This document shows positions 6,770-13,563 of a stretch of DNA of 23,821 nt, in pieces. The first letter of the stretch is position 1; every line of letters begins with the position of its first letter. The notes below the pieces were generated by a model, which ran no database searches, had not been told where the DNA came from, and saw nothing but the letters and a program-made list of their open reading frames with translations. The position numbers and the translations under genes are program-made. The DNA comes from JALZHR01 sp036389695 (lineage in GTDB: Bacteria; Acidobacteriota; Blastocatellia; Pyrinomonadales; Pyrinomonadaceae), in the NCBI GenBank assembly GCA_036389695.1, contig DASVWG010000009.1, forward strand, positions 1 to 23,821, given 5' to 3'.

Positions 6770-7576
6770 ATGTCTAAAAAATATTTCGCGCTTTTCTTCG
6801 TCGGATTTTTAGCGTTTGCTTTTTGCCCGAACGTTTTTGCCAAATATCCGCCGGTTCAAAACGAAAGATTCGTGATAAACGCCTTGCGGCAGATTTACAA
6901 CGCTCAGGTTCAATATCAGGCGAGCGTCGGCGCGGGCGATTTCGGTCATCTTGCCCAGTTGAGACAGGTAAATTTGATTGACGGGGTTTTAGCGAGCGGT
7001 CAAAAGTATGGTTATTTCTTTACCGTGACGGCAACCAGCGCCACGCCTGCGAATCCGCCTCAATTTGTTCTCACCGCCGTTCCGCGTCTCTATCGCAAGA
7101 CGGGCGTCAGGTCGTTTTACATCGACCATCGCTGCACCTTGCGCGGCGCGGATAAAAAAGGCGGGCAGGCGACTATTAACGACCCGGCAATCGAGCCTTG
7201 CGTTCCCGCGATAATCAATCAAAACGAGGCGCTGGTGATTTTGGCTTTCAGAACGCTGCACTCCGCGCAGGCGACTTATCAATCAACGACGGGCAACGGC
7301 AATTTCGGAACTTTTTTTGCTTTGCTCAGCGCGGGTTTAATCGGCGAGGATTTGGCGTTCGGTCGTTACAGGCAATATATTTTTACGTGCTTCACGCAGG
7401 CGGCGACTTCGACCACGCCCGCTTCCTATAAAATTTGGGCGATACCGCTCGGCTACGGCGAAACGGGCATCAGGTCGTTTTATATCGACACGAGCGGCAT
7501 CTTGCGCGGCGCGGACATCCATGGGCAAGTTCCCACCGGAAACGAGCCGCCGATTGAAAACCTGACCGCCGAATAA
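6770..7576 (+). CDS. Secreted protein with two tandem pilin-head-like domains
   Basis: A 268-residue exported protein if started at the ATG at 6770; an upstream TTG at 6716 would put 18 residues before a clear signal peptide (MSKKYFALFFVGFLAFAF, cleavage after NVFA, residue 24). The mature part is two copies of a ~115-residue domain (about 28-144 and 150-262). Each copy has a helix with NE...LR.(I/L)..AQ..YQ, a G.G.FG..L segment, and a closing (V/I)RSFYID....LRGAD motif. That pattern resembles the globular head of type IV pilin-like proteins of Acidobacteria, but the prepilin peptidase motif and the long hydrophobic N-terminal helix are absent. Domain 1 has a cysteine pair 22 residues apart (C122, C144) that could form a disulfide. 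It is followed after 14 nt by a paralogue. Function unknown. Confidence 0.8.
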   Translation: MSKKYFALFFVGFLAFAFCPNVFAKYPPVQNERFVINALRQIYNAQVQYQASVGAGDFGHLAQLRQVNLIDGVLASGQKYGYFFTVTATSATPANPPQFVLTAVPRLYRKTGVRSFYIDHRCTLRGADKKGGQATINDPAIEPCVPAIINQNEALVILAFRTLHSAQATYQSTTGNGNFGTFFALLSAGLIGEDLAFGRYRQYIFTCFTQAATSTTPASYKIWAIPLGYGETGIRSFYIDTSGILRGADIHGQVPTGNEPPIENLTAE

Positions 7577-7590
7577 ACAAAAAATAAATT

Positions 7591-8424
7591 ATGTTCAGAA
7601 AATTTCTCGCCTTTGTCTTCGCGTTTTTCTTAACGCTTGCTTTTGCAGCCGCTCTGCCCGCGAAAACGAAATCCAAAAACAAATCAGCCGGCAAAATCAC
7701 CGCCGCCAAATATCCGGCGCTGCAAAACGAATTGTTCGCGATGCGCGTTTTGCGCGAAATTTACGCCGCGCAGGCGACCTACTATTTGACCGTCGGCAAC
7801 GGAAGATTCGCCGGCGGAATTCAATTATTAAACGCAAATCTGATAGATAATGCCGTCGCGACCGGCGTTAAGTACGGCTATATTTACGGCATCAGCGAAG
7901 TTTTCATCTCAGGAGCGCCGCGCTTTGTCGCGACGGCGACTCCGTACCGGTACGGGAAAACGGCGAAAAGGTCTTTCTACATCGACTCCGGCTGCAAACT
8001 GCGCGGCGCAAATAAATTCGGGCAGCAAGCCGACGCCGACGCTCCGCTCATCGAAATCTGCACGCCGACTTTAGCTTATGAAAACGAAAGAAAGACGATA
8101 GCCGCGATGCGCTCGCTCGACACGGCGCAGTTAAGGTATCGTGCCGCCATCGGAAACGGAGATTACGGAACCCTCACGCAGCTTTATAATGCGGGATTAA
8201 TTAATGCATATCTGGCTGGCGGTCATTATGCCGGCAGCGTTTATATGGTGGTTGTGCTTGCCCAACATCAGTTTCAGACGGCTTTTTACTACTCTCAATC
8301 CGTGCCCATATTGTACGGCGAAACGGGTTTCAGGTCTTTTTACATCGACGCGACCGGCATCTTGCGCGGCGCGGACAGACAAGGATTGTTCGCCACCGTC
8401 AGCGACCCGCCGATTCAGGAATAA
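7591..8424 (+). CDS. Paralogue: secreted protein with two tandem pilin-head-like domains
   Basis: A 277-residue exported protein, clearly a tandem duplicate of its upstream neighbour. The signal peptide (MFRKFLAFVFAFFLTLAFAAA) is followed by a Lys/Ser-rich linker (residues 25-40). Domain 1 (about 41-157) starts KYPALQNELFAMRVLREIYAAQATYY and ends with KRSFYIDSGCKLRGAN; domain 2 (about 165-270) starts ENERKTIAAMRSLDTAQLRYR and ends with RSFYIDATGILRGAD. Domain 1 again carries a cysteine pair 22 residues apart (C135, C157), absent from domain 2. No prepilin cleavage site is present. There is no Shine-Dalgarno before its ATG (AT-rich CAAAAAATAAATT), only a 14-nt gap from the previous stop. It converges with the protease gene, leaving 18 nt. 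Confidence 0.8.
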   Translation: MFRKFLAFVFAFFLTLAFAAALPAKTKSKNKSAGKITAAKYPALQNELFAMRVLREIYAAQATYYLTVGNGRFAGGIQLLNANLIDNAVATGVKYGYIYGISEVFISGAPRFVATATPYRYGKTAKRSFYIDSGCKLRGANKFGQQADADAPLIEICTPTLAYENERKTIAAMRSLDTAQLRYRAAIGNGDYGTLTQLYNAGLINAYLAGGHYAGSVYMVVVLAQHQFQTAFYYSQSVPILYGETGFRSFYIDATGILRGADRQGLFATVSDPPIQE

Positions 8425-8442
8425 AAGCAAACAGACTGAAAG

Positions 8443-9867
8443 TTAAGGATTGATTAAAACGAAAAGGCGGTCAGCCCAATCCGAGCGCGCGCTGCGCAAA
8501 ATTTCGTATTGCATGTTGGCTGAATCGCGGTCGCCGAGCTTCAGATACGCGCGACCGAGATTGTAGCGCGCCTTGTCGAAATCGGGATTGAGGCTGGCGG
8601 CGTTGTTGAAGGCTTCGACGCTTTCTTCGGTTTTGCCGAGCTCAAATAAGCTTTCGCCGAGATAATTGTAGGTTTTGGCTTCCGGCTTGTAGGTTTTCAG
8701 ATTTTCAAACGCCTGCGCCGCTTCCGCGTAACGCTTCGCTTTGAAATAAGCGAGTCCGAGTCGTTCGAGCGCGCCCGCGTGGTCGGGTTTCTGTGCGACG
8801 GCGCGTTTGTAAGCGAGAATTTCTTCGTCGGTGCGATTTAATTTATTAAAGCTGAGTCCGAGCGCGTACTGCGCGTCGGCGTTATACGGGTCGAGCCTGG
8901 TCGCCTGCCGGTAAGCTTCGACGGCATCTTTAAATTGTCCGAGCGCGTAGCTCGACGCGCCGACATTGACAAAAGTTTCCGCCCATTCCGGACGCAGCGC
9001 GGCGGCGCGGCGCGAAGCTTTCAAAGCGTCGGCGTGACGACCGAGCATCCCGTAACAAAATCCCGCCTGATACCACGCTTCGGCGTAATTCGGGTCAATC
9101 TCCGCGGCTTTTTCAAAATAAGCGACGGCTTTCGCGTAATCGTCGCGCGAAATCAGCGCCAGACCTTGCGAATACAGCGATTGCGCGAGAGCGCGTTTGT
9201 TTTTCTGCGTCTCGGCGCTCAGGCTGGCAAAAGTCTGCAAATCGCCCAATTTTAACTGCGCGATTCTTTCCGAAGGCACGGCGAAATTCAAGCTCTGACC
9301 TTCGGCGGCTTGCAATGTGGCGACGCCAATCACCTGCCCGCGCATATTGACGACCGGCGAGCCGGATGAGCCGGGCGAAATCGGCGCGGTAATCTGTATG
9401 ATTTTCCCGTAGCCGGGAATTTCGCGCACGGCGGAAACGATGCCGTTTGAAACCGAGCCTTCCAGACCGAACGGGTTGCCGATAACGACAATCGACTCGC
9501 CTTCCTGCGGCGTCGTTTTTTCAATCTGCAGAGGCGCGGCGACATTCAACGGAACTTCGACCTGCAAAACCGCCAAATCGCCTTCGCCGTCAATTGCCAG
9601 CACGCCTTTGACCGGATATTTCTTGCCGTTGATAAGATGCACCTCGACGCGGGCTGATTTTTCGATAACGTGCCGGTTGGTCACGACTTTATCGCCCGCA
9701 ATAAAAAAACCGCTGCCGCGCGAGAGAACAGCGCCGCGCGCGTCGAAAGTTTCGATGGCGACGGCGGACGGCTTGATGCGCTTAACCAGTTCGGGCAGGT
9801 TTTCCTGCGCCGCGACGGTCAAGGCAAAAACGAGCGCGAGTAAAATTGTCGAAAAGACGGATTTCAT
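8443..9867 (-). CDS. HtrA-type (S1C) serine protease fused to TPR repeats
   Basis: A 474-residue exported protein. After a signal peptide (MKSVFSTILLALVFALTVAA) comes a trypsin-fold protease domain (about 28-205) with a complete catalytic triad: H66 in TNRHVI, D97 in GEGDLAVL and S168 in SPGSSGSPV, plus the substrate-binding VVIGNPFGLEGSVSNGIVSA strand. From about residue 215 to the end lie about seven tetratricopeptide repeats (for example YAEAWYQAGFCYGMLGRHADAL and NADAQYALGLSFNKLNRTDEEI) in place of the usual PDZ domains. It is probably a periplasmic protease whose TPRs recruit partners or substrates. The ATG at 9867 is preferred over the adjacent TTG at 9870 because GGAG lies 4 nt upstream of it. 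A promoter-like pair lies close upstream (9882-9910). Confidence 0.92.
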   Translation of the reverse strand: MKSVFSTILLALVFALTVAAQENLPELVKRIKPSAVAIETFDARGAVLSRGSGFFIAGDKVVTNRHVIEKSARVEVHLINGKKYPVKGVLAIDGEGDLAVLQVEVPLNVAAPLQIEKTTPQEGESIVVIGNPFGLEGSVSNGIVSAVREIPGYGKIIQITAPISPGSSGSPVVNMRGQVIGVATLQAAEGQSLNFAVPSERIAQLKLGDLQTFASLSAETQKNKRALAQSLYSQGLALISRDDYAKAVAYFEKAAEIDPNYAEAWYQAGFCYGMLGRHADALKASRRAAALRPEWAETFVNVGASSYALGQFKDAVEAYRQATRLDPYNADAQYALGLSFNKLNRTDEEILAYKRAVAQKPDHAGALERLGLAYFKAKRYAEAAQAFENLKTYKPEAKTYNYLGESLFELGKTEESVEAFNNAASLNPDFDKARYNLGRAYLKLGDRDSANMQYEILRSARSDWADRLFVLINP

Positions 9868-9881
9868 CAATCTCCGGCGAA

Positions 9882-9910
9882 ATTATAAAGCGTTTGCGTG
9901 AATCGAACAA
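9882..9910 (-). promoter_or_regulatory. Putative sigma70 promoter of the protease-TPR gene
   Basis: On the minus strand, TTGTTC (9905-9910) and a consensus TATAAT (9882-9887) are separated by exactly 17 nt. The -10 box ends 14 nt before the ATG at 9867, so the leader would be short and would barely include the GGAG Shine-Dalgarno at 9872-9875. Confidence 0.45.
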
Positions 9911-10019
9911 ATAAGGTAGATGTCATCGGCAGGCTCAGCGGTTGCCGTAAATTGTCGCGATGCGCTGTTTGGAAAAAAGAATTAGACGCTGATTGATTCC
10001 GCAAACCGCGTCTGAAATT

Positions 10020-10754
10020 CTATACGGGCGTCAATTTCACCCGGATGCTTTGATAATAAAGTCTGGTCATTCCTTCAAAACCCGAATCGGTTCCGACCAG
10101 AAGCCACAATTCGCCGTTCGGGCTTGCCGCGACATTGGTCGTGTGTTGATGAGAGCGTTGAACCAGAGCGAACGGATAAGTCGGCGAGGCAACTTGACAG
10201 GGAATTCCGTTGGCGATATTTCCCGCCGCCGATGCCGCCGTGCCGCCGACGACCTGGTTGCCTTTATCGACATTCATTCTCAGCCAGCCGTTCGATTGCA
10301 GAATCGCCAGCGGCTCGATTGGGCTGGCGCCCGCCTTCAGCGTCACACCTTCTCCCGGCGCGCCGCCTGCTCCGGCGCAGCCGCTCGCCGCGTTTGAAGC
10401 AAATTTGATGACGTATTCGACGCGGTAAGCTTGCCCGGCGACGATTCCTTCTGCGGCGGCGAGGCGGCGTTTCAGAAACATAAACAAATCGTCCGAGTGA
10501 TTATTTCCCTGAATATAAAGTCCGCGTCGCGGCACGAATGTCACCTTGCGCGGCATAAAGCGCAGCCCGGAATCCAACTCGTAACCCGTGCCCGTGTTCG
10601 GCGGATAATCGGCAAAACCCGTCGTCCAGCCGTGCAGAGCGGCGCGAAAGTCATATTCGATTTCGATGACTTGAGCCGCAGCTGCCGAATGCGTCGCGAT
10701 AAAAACCGCAATCAAAAATATACAAGCGCGAAACCCTTTCTTCAGTTTGCTCAT
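10020..10754 (-). CDS. Secreted protein of unknown function
   Basis: A 244-residue exported protein with a signal peptide (residues 1 to about 27, ending SAAAAQ). The mature part looks all-beta: EIEYDFRAALHGWTTGFADYPPN, then GLYIQGNNHSDDLFMFLKRRL, VEYVIKFASNAASGCAGAGGAPGEGV, MNVDKGNQ, and a final LWLLVGTDSGFEGMTRLYYQSI. The pattern suggests a jelly-roll or carbohydrate-binding-like sandwich, and I believe similar conserved secreted proteins exist in other environmental bacteria, but I cannot name the family. Two cysteines (in SGCAG and IPCQV) could pair. It starts 26 nt after the stop of the thioredoxin-fold gene on the same strand, so the two are likely cotranscribed. Confidence 0.75.
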   Translation of the reverse strand: MSKLKKGFRACIFLIAVFIATHSAAAAQVIEIEYDFRAALHGWTTGFADYPPNTGTGYELDSGLRFMPRKVTFVPRRGLYIQGNNHSDDLFMFLKRRLAAAEGIVAGQAYRVEYVIKFASNAASGCAGAGGAPGEGVTLKAGASPIEPLAILQSNGWLRMNVDKGNQVVGGTAASAAGNIANGIPCQVASPTYPFALVQRSHQHTTNVAASPNGELWLLVGTDSGFEGMTRLYYQSIRVKLTPV

Positions 10755-10780
10755 ATACGATTTTGTCCGGCGCGGGCGTT

Positions 10781-12064
10781 TTATTTAATGATTCCGCCGC
10801 CGTCGAGCGCCGTGTAAACGTCCGGCGCATACATTCCCAGCCATTTGTCGGAATCCGGCGTTTTGAAGATTTCGGCGTAGACGCGCGCGTTGAATTTCTC
10901 GACGTCCGTCACGGCTTCATTATTCAGCCAGCTGTAAAGCTGCGGGTGAAACAGAAAATCGTTGCGCGCCGTGTCGAGCGCGATAAATTTTTCCAGTTTT
11001 TCGATAAGGCTCGTAAATTCCGTTTCGCTCAAGCCGGTTTTCGCGTTTTGACGACGGATAAAAGCCAGGCTTTCGGCGTCGATTTTCGTTCTGCCCGTGT
11101 AAATTTTGGCGAGCTTGTTCCAATCGTCGAGATTCATCTGCGGCTCGTAGCGCGAAAAATTGTCGTAAATGTCCGTCAGAATAACGCGCTCGGTCGCCAT
11201 TTTCGTCATCGCGCGCGGCATGACGTCTACGGCGGTAAGTCCTGCTTTCGGCTCAACGAGCTTGACTTTCGCCTGCGCGACCGCCTGACGCCGCTTTGTC
11301 AGGATGTCGTCAAACATCAGCCAGCGAAACTTGAGCAGCGCCGCTCGCTGGTCGGCGGCAGGCGCGCCGTCGATGATTTTGCTGACCTTTTGCGCCTGCG
11401 TGATGTATTTCAGAAACCCCTGCGGGCTGTAGAGACCGGGCAGCGCGTCGATGATTGTGCCGCTTTCGTCCAGCAAATAATGAATGCTGTTGCCCGTCAG
11501 CGTGCGCTCGATTTTCCGTCCGTCGCCGAAATCAATCGTCACTTTCGGCGCGGGACGCACCGATTTCCAGTGCAGAACGTAATTTTCGCGCAGGAACCGC
11601 GAAATTTCCGCGTTTGAATAAAGCACGGCGCGGAAAAAACGACTGTTCGCGCAGCTGAATTCTTCGTTTAAATTCCCCAGAAGGCGCAGGCTCAGGATAG
11701 GTTTATTCTGCGCTTTTGCCGCCAGTTTTGCCTGCTCCAAATCCGTAAACCAGAACAGCCCGGAAGCGTATGCGTCCTTCTGCATCGCCACGCCGTCAAT
11801 CGCCGACGCGATGCGTTTCCAGTCGTCGCTCGCTTCGCCCGTTTCGCGAAAACGCCTGATGTCGGCGGCGTAGGTTTCAAACAATGCGTCCAAGCCTTCC
11901 TGACGCAGAAGGCGAAGCTGATTGACGGCGGCGACCGCTTCCGCTTGATTTTCGGACGCGGCTTGGCGCGCTAATTCTTTGGCTTTGCCTGATGATTCGG
12001 CAAAAACGGAAACGGAAAACAGAAGCGTGAACAGAACCAGAGACGGAAAATATCGGATTCGCAT
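10781..12064 (-). CDS. Secreted thioredoxin-fold protein lacking CxxC
   Basis: A 427-residue exported protein. Signal peptide 1-22 (ends SVFA-E). Residues 25-95 are helical. Residues about 103-222 look like a thioredoxin-type fold: WFTDLEQAKLAAKAQNKPIL is a typical first helix and strand, ENYVLHWKSVRP the second strand, and HYLLDESGTIIDALPGLYSP the closing strand and loop of thioredoxin-like proteins. The usual CxxC is replaced by EEFSCANS with one cysteine (C138), so disulfide exchange of the classical kind is unlikely; single-Cys peroxidatic chemistry or a structural role is possible. The C-terminal 200 residues are helical and unassigned. The start is supported by GGAG 8 nt upstream. The next gene downstream is the unknown secreted protein at 10020-10754. 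Confidence 0.75.
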   Translation of the reverse strand: MRIRYFPSLVLFTLLFSVSVFAESSGKAKELARQAASENQAEAVAAVNQLRLLRQEGLDALFETYAADIRRFRETGEASDDWKRIASAIDGVAMQKDAYASGLFWFTDLEQAKLAAKAQNKPILSLRLLGNLNEEFSCANSRFFRAVLYSNAEISRFLRENYVLHWKSVRPAPKVTIDFGDGRKIERTLTGNSIHYLLDESGTIIDALPGLYSPQGFLKYITQAQKVSKIIDGAPAADQRAALLKFRWLMFDDILTKRRQAVAQAKVKLVEPKAGLTAVDVMPRAMTKMATERVILTDIYDNFSRYEPQMNLDDWNKLAKIYTGRTKIDAESLAFIRRQNAKTGLSETEFTSLIEKLEKFIALDTARNDFLFHPQLYSWLNNEAVTDVEKFNARVYAEIFKTPDSDKWLGMYAPDVYTALDGGGIIK

Positions 12065-12165
12065 AAAACTTTCTCCAAAGACGGACTGATTCGAAAAGAG
12101 CTTACATATTTTTAGAGATTTAAGACGGCGTTTGGTTGCCTGCGCGGCTAAAATCGCTTTTTAAG

Positions 12166-12277
12166 AAAAATCAGTGTCAGCAGCCCGACCGTCACGGAGG
12201 GCTGCAATTGAAATAATCGAGAACTTTATCTAACACAAAAGCCCGCGCTGACGCTTGGGCTACTGACACTGATTTTT
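12166..12277. repeat. Composite inverted repeat with two inner GCCC-N12-GGGC hairpins
   Basis: A perfect 15-bp outer stem (AAAAATCAGTGTCAG at 12166-12180, complement at 12263-12277) encloses two 20-nt imperfect palindromes, GCCCGACCGTCACGGAGGGC (12183-12202) and GCCCGCGCTGACGCTTGGGC (12241-12260). Both the palindrome type and the CACTGATTT word recur in the element at 16921-17112. The rest of the 283-nt gap (12065-12347) shows no gene; a second hairpin at 12289-12328 is listed separately. Confidence 0.8.
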
Positions 12278-12288
12278 TACATAAAAGA

Positions 12289-12328
12289 ATAGCCGCAAAT
12301 TCATAAACTTCAAAGAAATTGCGGCTAT
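12289..12328 (-). terminator. Hairpin downstream of the MerR/B12 regulator gene
   Basis: A perfect 10-bp stem (ATAGCCGCAA at 12289-12298 and TTGCGGCTAT at 12319-12328) with a 20-nt AT-rich loop lies 20 nt after the minus-strand stop codon. On that strand it is followed by TCTTTTATG, a weak T-run, so it is a plausible but not ideal intrinsic terminator. Confidence 0.5.
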
Positions 12329-12347
12329 CTGCCGGGGTGAAATTTAA

Positions 12348-13220
12348 TTATTTAACCGTCAAGCCTTTCACGAATCGGGCAAGTCCGGTGAAATTTTCCG
12401 CGTAAAGCTCGGCGGGAAAACGCGCGCGGATGCGCTTGTCCGCGAAAGCCCTGCCGCCTAAAACGATTGGAATTTTCAGCTTCGCGATGCGCGCGCGAAA
12501 TTCTTTGTAATCGCGCGCCAGCCGTTCGTAATCGCCGATAATCGCCGCCGCGATGCAGACCGCTTCGGGCGTGTGATACAAAATTTCGTCGGTCAAAGAG
12601 TAAAGCGGCGTGTTCGCGCCGAAATTCATCGCTTCCCAGCCTTCATTTTCCAGCGTCACCTGCGCCAGATGCGTCGGAAGCTCGTGAAAATCGCCTTCAA
12701 TCGCGCAGCAAAAAGCCAGCTTATCCGACATTTCTCCCGGCGGAACCGATTCCCTGAGCTTGTAAATCGCATTATAGGCGGCGCGCGTGGCGAGATGTTC
12801 CTGCGCGATGTTTATCTCGCCGGTAAACCAAAGCTCGCCGACGCGGCGCATCGCCGGACAGAGCGCATCGTCAAAAATCTGCGCCGGCGATTTGCCGTGC
12901 AGCGCCGCGTTAATCAGAATATTTCCCGCCTCGCTGTCGCGCCCGGCAAGCAGCGAATGAAACAGCAGAGAATTTGAATAGCTTTTCTTAATCCGCCGCC
13001 GCCGCAGCGCCGCCCGGGCTGATTCGCCGCGCGACGGCTCGAAGCCGATAGTTTGGCGGCGCTGAAAACGCGCGACTTCTTCGGCGCGAAAACGACGATG
13101 ACCGCCGCTCGTCCGCTCGGATTTCAGCAAACCGGCTTCTTCCCAGCGTTTGACGGTCGCGTCGCTGACGCGGCACAGGCGCGCCACGTCCTTTGTCGTT
13201 AAGTCGTTCAACTCCGGCAT
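12348..13220 (-). CDS. MerR-family regulator with cobalamin-binding domain, CarH/LitR-like photoreceptor
   Basis: A 290-residue cytoplasmic transcription factor. Residues 6-55 are a MerR winged helix-turn-helix (LTTKDVARLCRVSDATVKRW, then SERTSGGHRRFR). Residues ~80-155 form the four-helix B12 cap with the W-x9-EH signature of adenosylcobalamin photoreceptors: W131, E141, H142. Residues ~165-285 form the B12-binding Rossmann domain; GDFHELPTHLA carries H179 as the likely lower cobalt ligand. In CarH, darkness and adenosylcobalamin give a DNA-bound tetramer, and light breaks the Co-C bond and releases the DNA. Here residue 132 is Phe, whereas the corresponding His132 of Thermus CarH ligates cobalt after photolysis. 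The start is ATG with an AAAGA upstream. It stands alone, divergent from rpiB; no carotenoid gene is nearby, so its targets are unknown. Confidence 0.85.
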   Translation of the reverse strand: MPELNDLTTKDVARLCRVSDATVKRWEEAGLLKSERTSGGHRRFRAEEVARFQRRQTIGFEPSRGESARAALRRRRIKKSYSNSLLFHSLLAGRDSEAGNILINAALHGKSPAQIFDDALCPAMRRVGELWFTGEINIAQEHLATRAAYNAIYKLRESVPPGEMSDKLAFCCAIEGDFHELPTHLAQVTLENEGWEAMNFGANTPLYSLTDEILYHTPEAVCIAAAIIGDYERLARDYKEFRARIAKLKIPIVLGGRAFADKRIRARFPAELYAENFTGLARFVKGLTVK

Positions 13221-13327
13221 TTTTCTTTACCAGCCATTTTCAGTTTATACAAAACGCACGAATCGCACAAATAAAAATTTAATAGCTTCCGGATTTTGGC
13301 GAAAAGCGAACAAAAATTTAAAAACAC

Positions 13328-13356
13328 TTGACAATCGACTTTTTCATTTATAAGAT
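13328..13356 (+). promoter_or_regulatory. Putative sigma70 promoter for the rpiB unit
   Basis: A consensus -35 TTGACA (13328-13333) lies 17 nt upstream of TAAGAT (13351-13356, 4 of 6 matches). Transcription would start near 13363, about 200 nt before the rpiB ATG. This is the best -35 box in the window. Confidence 0.6.
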
Positions 13357-13362
13357 AAAAAC

Positions 13363-13461
13363 GCTCAAACCGCTCATAATCGTCGGCAGCTGACGGCGGA
13401 TAAGAGAAGGTTAAAGAAAAGAACCGTCAAAGCCGGAGGGGAAGTCGGCGGCGGTTCTTTT
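13363..13461 (+). ncRNA. Candidate leader RNA or small RNA ending in a hairpin
   Basis: Between the putative start site and the rpiB repeat hairpin lies about 100 nt with several possible stems. The most convincing is a perfect 10-bp stem AAAAGAACCG (13417-13426) / CGGTTCTTTT (13452-13461) enclosing a smaller GCCG/CGGC stem and a GGAGGGG loop. The 3' arm ends in a short T-run, so the structure could be an attenuator or the end of a small RNA. I could not match it to any riboswitch class I know. The 343-nt gap 13221-13563 contains no convincing protein gene. Confidence 0.35.
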
Positions 13462-13467
13462 CCGTTT

Positions 13468-13563
13468 TCGTCCTTTGTCCTTCGTCCTTCGTCCTTTGCA
13501 ATTGTTTCTAAAAATAAAATTTTCAGCTAAAATCAAAAACAAAGGACAAAGGACGAGGGACGA
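13468..13563. repeat. Inverted array of GTCCTTC heptamers in front of rpiB
   Basis: The left arm (13468-13499) consists of 7-nt units of the GTCCTTC/GTCCTTT type. The right arm (13540-13563) consists of the complementary AAAGGAC/GAGGGAC units and ends at the base before the rpiB start codon. About 24 bp can pair with one or two mismatches, around a 40-nt loop. The right arm includes the likely Shine-Dalgarno of rpiB (GAGG, 5 nt before the ATG). Confidence 0.8.

Noticed and set aside
10763..11617. Long plus-strand open frame (284 residues) opposite the thioredoxin-fold gene
   Set aside because: It is antisense to a well-supported secreted protein, is rich in Arg and Phe as expected from the complementary strand of such genes, and shows no family motif.
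12166..12277. tRNA-like or cloverleaf RNA gene
   Set aside because: The outer stem with two inner hairpins superficially resembles a multibranched RNA, but there is no T-loop, anticodon arm or CCA-type acceptor pattern.
13363..13461. Known riboswitch (ZTP, glycine, THF, cobalamin) in front of rpiB-glyA
   Set aside because: I looked for the conserved cores of these classes and did not find them; kept only as an unassigned structured leader.
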